Below are positions 61,919 through 64,000 of a stretch of DNA of 64,000 nt, piece after piece. The notes under the pieces are model-generated. The model did not search any database. It saw nothing but the letters and a program-made list of their open reading frames with translations, and was not told the DNA's origin. The position numbers were made by a program, and so were the translations under genes. Numbering within the stretch: position 1 is the first letter of the stretch; each line of letters starts with the position of its first letter. This DNA is from Sphingomonas insulae (GTDB lineage Bacteria; Pseudomonadota; Alphaproteobacteria; Sphingomonadales; Sphingomonadaceae). The stretch lies in contig NZ_CP048421.1 of NCBI RefSeq assembly GCF_010450875.1, forward strand, positions 62,001 to 126,000, read 5' to 3'.

Positions 61919-61934
61919 CGGAAACATGTTTCCG
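61919..61934. promoter_or_regulatory. 16-bp perfect palindrome
   Basis: CGGAAACATGTTTCCG is a perfect palindrome that overlaps a second one, GTTTCCGGAAAC (61914-61925). It may be a dimeric repressor or ParB-like site. No other copy was found in the window by eye. Confidence 0.5.
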
Positions 61935-61947
61935 CTGCGATGCCCCC

Positions 61948-62044
61948 CGTCAGTCGATCGTCACCTGGATGGGCCGAGACCCCGCAGGGGCTCGGTGAAG
62001 CGCAAGCGGAATAGAGCGACGGTCCCGGCGCAGCCGGGAGACGC
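61948..62044 (+). repeat. 97-bp hairpin element, copy 1 (candidate structured RNA)
   Basis: This element matches the copy at 63635-63731 at 84 of 97 positions with no gaps. It holds two hairpins: CCGAG-A-CCCC/GGGG-CTCGG and CCCGGC/GCCGGG, joined by a conserved linker TGAAGCGCAAGCGGA. Between the copies, one stem pair in the second hairpin changes G-C to C-G, and nearly all other differences fall in loops. That pattern suggests conserved RNA or single-stranded DNA structure. The transcribed strand is not known. Confidence 0.6.
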
Positions 62045-62089
62045 CGACTATCTGCCGGGCCCATCAATTGACCCAAGTGGTAAAATGGT

Positions 62090-62499
62090 ATGGAGAAGTC
62101 GACGGTCCCTTATGCTCTTGTCGTCGACGACGATCCGCTGATCCTGATGGACGCCAGTGACATCCTGGCAGCAGCCGGGTTTCGGGTACGCGAGGCGGGG
62201 ACCGGTGACGAAGACAAGGCGTTCCTTGAAACGGACGGCGCAAGCGTGATCCTCTTGGTTCTTCCGATGTCGAGATGCCCGGGGACACCAACGGCTTCGC
62301 GCTCGCACGCCATGTCGACCAGCATTGGCCGGCGATCGAGATCGTGATCGCCAGTGGCCGGATCGCGCCGGCGCCGGGGGACATGCCCGACAAGGCCACT
62401 TTCGTCGCCAAGCCCTACAATGCCAGGATGATACACGATCATCTTCGCCGGACGCTGCCGGATGGCAAGAAGCCCGAACCGCTCAGGCAGGCGGTCTAG
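62090..62499 (+). pseudogene. Single-domain response regulator with apparent frameshift
   Basis: From ATG 62090 the receiver N-terminus is clear: PYALVVDDDPLILMDASDI with the acidic pocket. Near 62255-62266 the frame breaks. The phosphoacceptor region DVEMPGDTNGFALARHVDQ and the conserved Lys loop ATFVAKPYNARMIHDHLR are in another frame, ending at 62499. A one-base deletion or insertion would restore a ~136-residue receiver. It could be a pseudogene or a sequencing error. Confidence 0.75.
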
Positions 62500-62519
62500 C
62501 CACCACGGCGGATCAGCAT

Positions 62520-62555
62520 GAAAAAGGGGCCCGGGAGCCTCTCGCTCCCGGGCCC
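62520..62555 (-). terminator. Rho-independent terminator of second ssb gene
   Basis: A perfect 12-base stem (GGGCCCGGGAGC with GCTCCCGGGCCC) and 5-base loop lies between the response regulator and ssb. On the minus strand the stem is followed by CCTTTTTC, so it fits a terminator for ssb; the other strand has no T-run. Confidence 0.8.
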
Positions 62556-62564
62556 TGTCCCCCA

Positions 62565-62972
62565 TCAGAAGGGGACGTCGTCGTCGTCGTTGTCCTGGGC
62601 GGGACCCTGCTGCTGGCGGGACTTGCCGTAGGAGAGAAACGTCACCTCGTCGGCGATGATCTCGACGCCGAAGCGCTCGATGTCCTGTTGGTCCGTCCAG
62701 CGGGTGTAGTGGATGCGGCCACGGACCATGACCTTCTGGCCCTTTTCGACATTGTCGGCGACCGACTTGCCGATGCCGTTGAAGCAGGTGATCCGGTGCC
62801 ATTCGGTGTCCTCGATCCGGCGACCGTTCTCGTCCTTGAGGACCTTGCCCTCGCTGTCGCGCTTCGGGCGCGAGGTTGCGAGGCTGAAGTTGGTGATCTT
62901 GGTGCCACCGGTGGTGGTGCGGGCTTCGGGGGCGGCGCCGACGTTGCCGGCGAGGATGACGAGGTTCTGCAT
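62565..62972 (-). CDS. ssb: Single-stranded DNA-binding protein (second copy)
   Basis: A 135-residue SSB: MQNLVILAGNVGAAPEARTT, KITNFSLATSRPKRDSEGKV, EDTEWHRITCFNGIGKSVAD and GQKVMVRGRIHYTRWTDQQD, followed by a Gln-rich linker and the acidic SSB tip DNDDDDVPF that contacts repair and replication proteins. AAGGAACC precedes the ATG at 62972. It differs from the short SSB-like gene at 21228. It is a typical plasmid SSB next to ardC/DUF3768-type loci. Confidence 0.93.
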   Translation of the reverse strand: MQNLVILAGNVGAAPEARTTTGGTKITNFSLATSRPKRDSEGKVLKDENGRRIEDTEWHRITCFNGIGKSVADNVEKGQKVMVRGRIHYTRWTDQQDIERFGVEIIADEVTFLSYGKSRQQQGPAQDNDDDDVPF

Positions 62973-64000
62973 TTCGAGGTTCCTTCTGTTCGCCGGGGGT
63001 TCGTTCCCTCGACTGAACACCGTCGAAGACGGCCAGGGACGCCCTCTCCACCGGAGCGCGCAGACGCGCAGGGGAACCCCGATCAGAGGGGTGGTGCGGG
63101 CAGCCGCGCAAGCGGCAACTCGGCCCGAATGATCGCGGGTTGGAGGGGGCGGACGGACGGCTTAGGTCGTTCAGCAAAGAGAGGGGATGAACCCCGCGCG
63201 GGCAGGGGGGGCCAGGATCGCGAGCCTCGCTCCCGGCTGACACAACGTCGCTCACCGCACTGGACCGGCGCTTGCCGTGTACCCGACCAACGTCCGATGC
63301 GATCGGTGATCGATCCCCGGCATGGGGCCATATCTCGGGGCTCGGAACGGAGGAAGAGACCGCCGGAGGCGACTAATCCTGCCACGGCGACGCACGGTCG
63401 CTCGTTGTCGTTAGGAGAAGGCTATGCCCGGTCACATCCTCCCCCTGCGGATCATGGCACGCGTCCGGCGCCGATCTGCCAGGGGTGTTCACGCCCTGCG
63501 ATGTCCGGGCTGCGCATCTCCGCATGATGAGAGGCTCGATGTGAGATCATACGGGGACGATCGGCCGGAACGGGCACCAAGCCTCGATCGGGCGATCCTC
63601 CGTGCGACCCGTGAAATGCGGGGTCGCCGTTCCTCGTCAGGCGATCGTCACCCGGATGGGCCGAGACCCGAACGGGGCTCGGTGAAGCGCAAGCGGAGTA
63701 GAGCGGCGGTCCCGCCATCGGCGGGAGACGCAAACGCTTGGACCCGGACAGGTTCTGAAGGCGACCCTAGGCCTTGGGCCCGATCAGGACAGAGATGGAC
63801 TGTATGGCCTCGCCTTCCGTTGCACACGACGTCCATTCAACGTCCGAAGCGTGGCGAGTACATTCCCCACTCCCCCGCCAGATCCTGCTCGGGACGACAT
63901 CTCGCCTCAAATCCGCAAGGTTGGGCGAGCGCCGTTGATCCATGATGACCCGGCAGCGCACGAACTGCCAGAATGGTAGCTCTGGCGACGCTTCGGGGAT
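62973..64000. other. Long region without recognised gene
   Basis: About 1 kb to the window edge. Several open frames exist on both strands but none has a ribosome site with a convincing product. It contains the second 97-bp hairpin element at 63635-63731. A promoter for ssb should lie just right of 62972. Confidence 0.4.
63635..63731 (+). repeat. 97-bp hairpin element, copy 2 (candidate structured RNA)
   Basis: Same orientation as copy 1. The hairpins are CCGAG-A-CCC/GGGG-CTCGG and CCCGCC/GGCGGG. The changed stem pair in the second hairpin is compensated on both arms relative to copy 1. The single-stranded linker (TGAAGCGCAAGCGGA) is identical in both copies. Confidence 0.6.

Larger units (their letters stand above)
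61552..62089. other. Intergenic region with palindrome and 97-bp repeat
   Basis: About 540 bp without a supported gene. It contains a 16-bp palindrome at 61919-61934 and the first copy of the 97-bp hairpin element at 61948-62044, which ends 45 bases before the response-regulator start. Confidence 0.5.

Noticed and set aside
61948..62044. tRNA or tRNA-like gene in the 97-bp element
   Set aside because: Only two hairpins, no acceptor stem, anticodon arm or CCA context.
63424..63945. 173-residue rightward frame over the second hairpin element
   Set aside because: Runs through the non-coding repeat, Arg/Pro-rich, no ribosome site or family.

Overview
The window is GC-rich DNA that looks like a sphingomonad (Sphingomonas or relatives, Alphaproteobacteria). 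The basis is the protein families (LPD7, DUF3768, DUF2188, sorbosone-dehydrogenase-like and SrpA-like catalase genes), an imuA-imuB-dnaE2 cassette, and two matches to the alphaproteobacterial LexA box GAAC-N7-GAAC. It reads as a conjugative plasmid or large integrated conjugative element. It has a complete VirB/VirD4 type IV secretion set, a MobC/relaxase operon with an oriT-like site, a ParA partition locus and two SSB genes. No replication initiator, integrase, rRNA or tRNA was recognised, so plasmid versus integrated element stays open.

Layout. 1-6.5 kb: accessory genes (secreted protein, PQQ sugar dehydrogenase, serine hydrolase, NTF2-like, CPBP protease, membrane protein plus winged-helix regulator). 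6.6-10.1 kb: an IS6-type transposase remnant, then a three-gene Pycsar-type anti-phage operon (class III nucleotide cyclase, cysteine-rich protein, membrane effector). 10.1-12.0 kb: DUF3307, SatD-like and lipoprotein genes with a repeated operator-like motif. 12.6-19.1 kb: a defence island (XRE/ImmA, DUF2188, TIR, Gabija GajA/GajB, one unknown gene), bracketed by two near-identical 18-bp palindromes. 19.4-25.1 kb: element maintenance and entry genes (Toprim, two HNH, SSB, regulators, a degenerate resolvase-like protein, M15-like peptidase). 25.1-38.6 kb: the T4SS, from virB1 to virD4, with an EexN-like exclusion lipoprotein and a 26-codon micro-ORF. 38.9-44.3 kb: cargo for sulfite and peroxide handling (cytochrome b561, catalase-like, YeiH exporter, LysR, DUF202, sulfite oxidase). 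44.6-47.5 kb: mobilisation genes and predicted oriT. 48-58.8 kb: DNA damage and partition (AlkB, DinB, ParA plus small partner, a 9-bp tandem repeat array, ImuA/ImuB/DnaE2). 58.9-64 kb: small plasmid-type genes (DUF3768, SRAP, SSB), two apparent frameshifts, and two copies of a 97-bp element whose differences preserve two hairpins.

How it fits together: the element carries its own transfer system, entry exclusion, SSB and nucleases for establishment, a partition system with a probable centromere, an SOS-controlled mutagenesis and repair set, and two defence loci. The most noteworthy observations are the three-gene Pycsar locus, the bracketed Gabija/TIR island, the 9-bp partition array, and the covarying 97-bp repeat.
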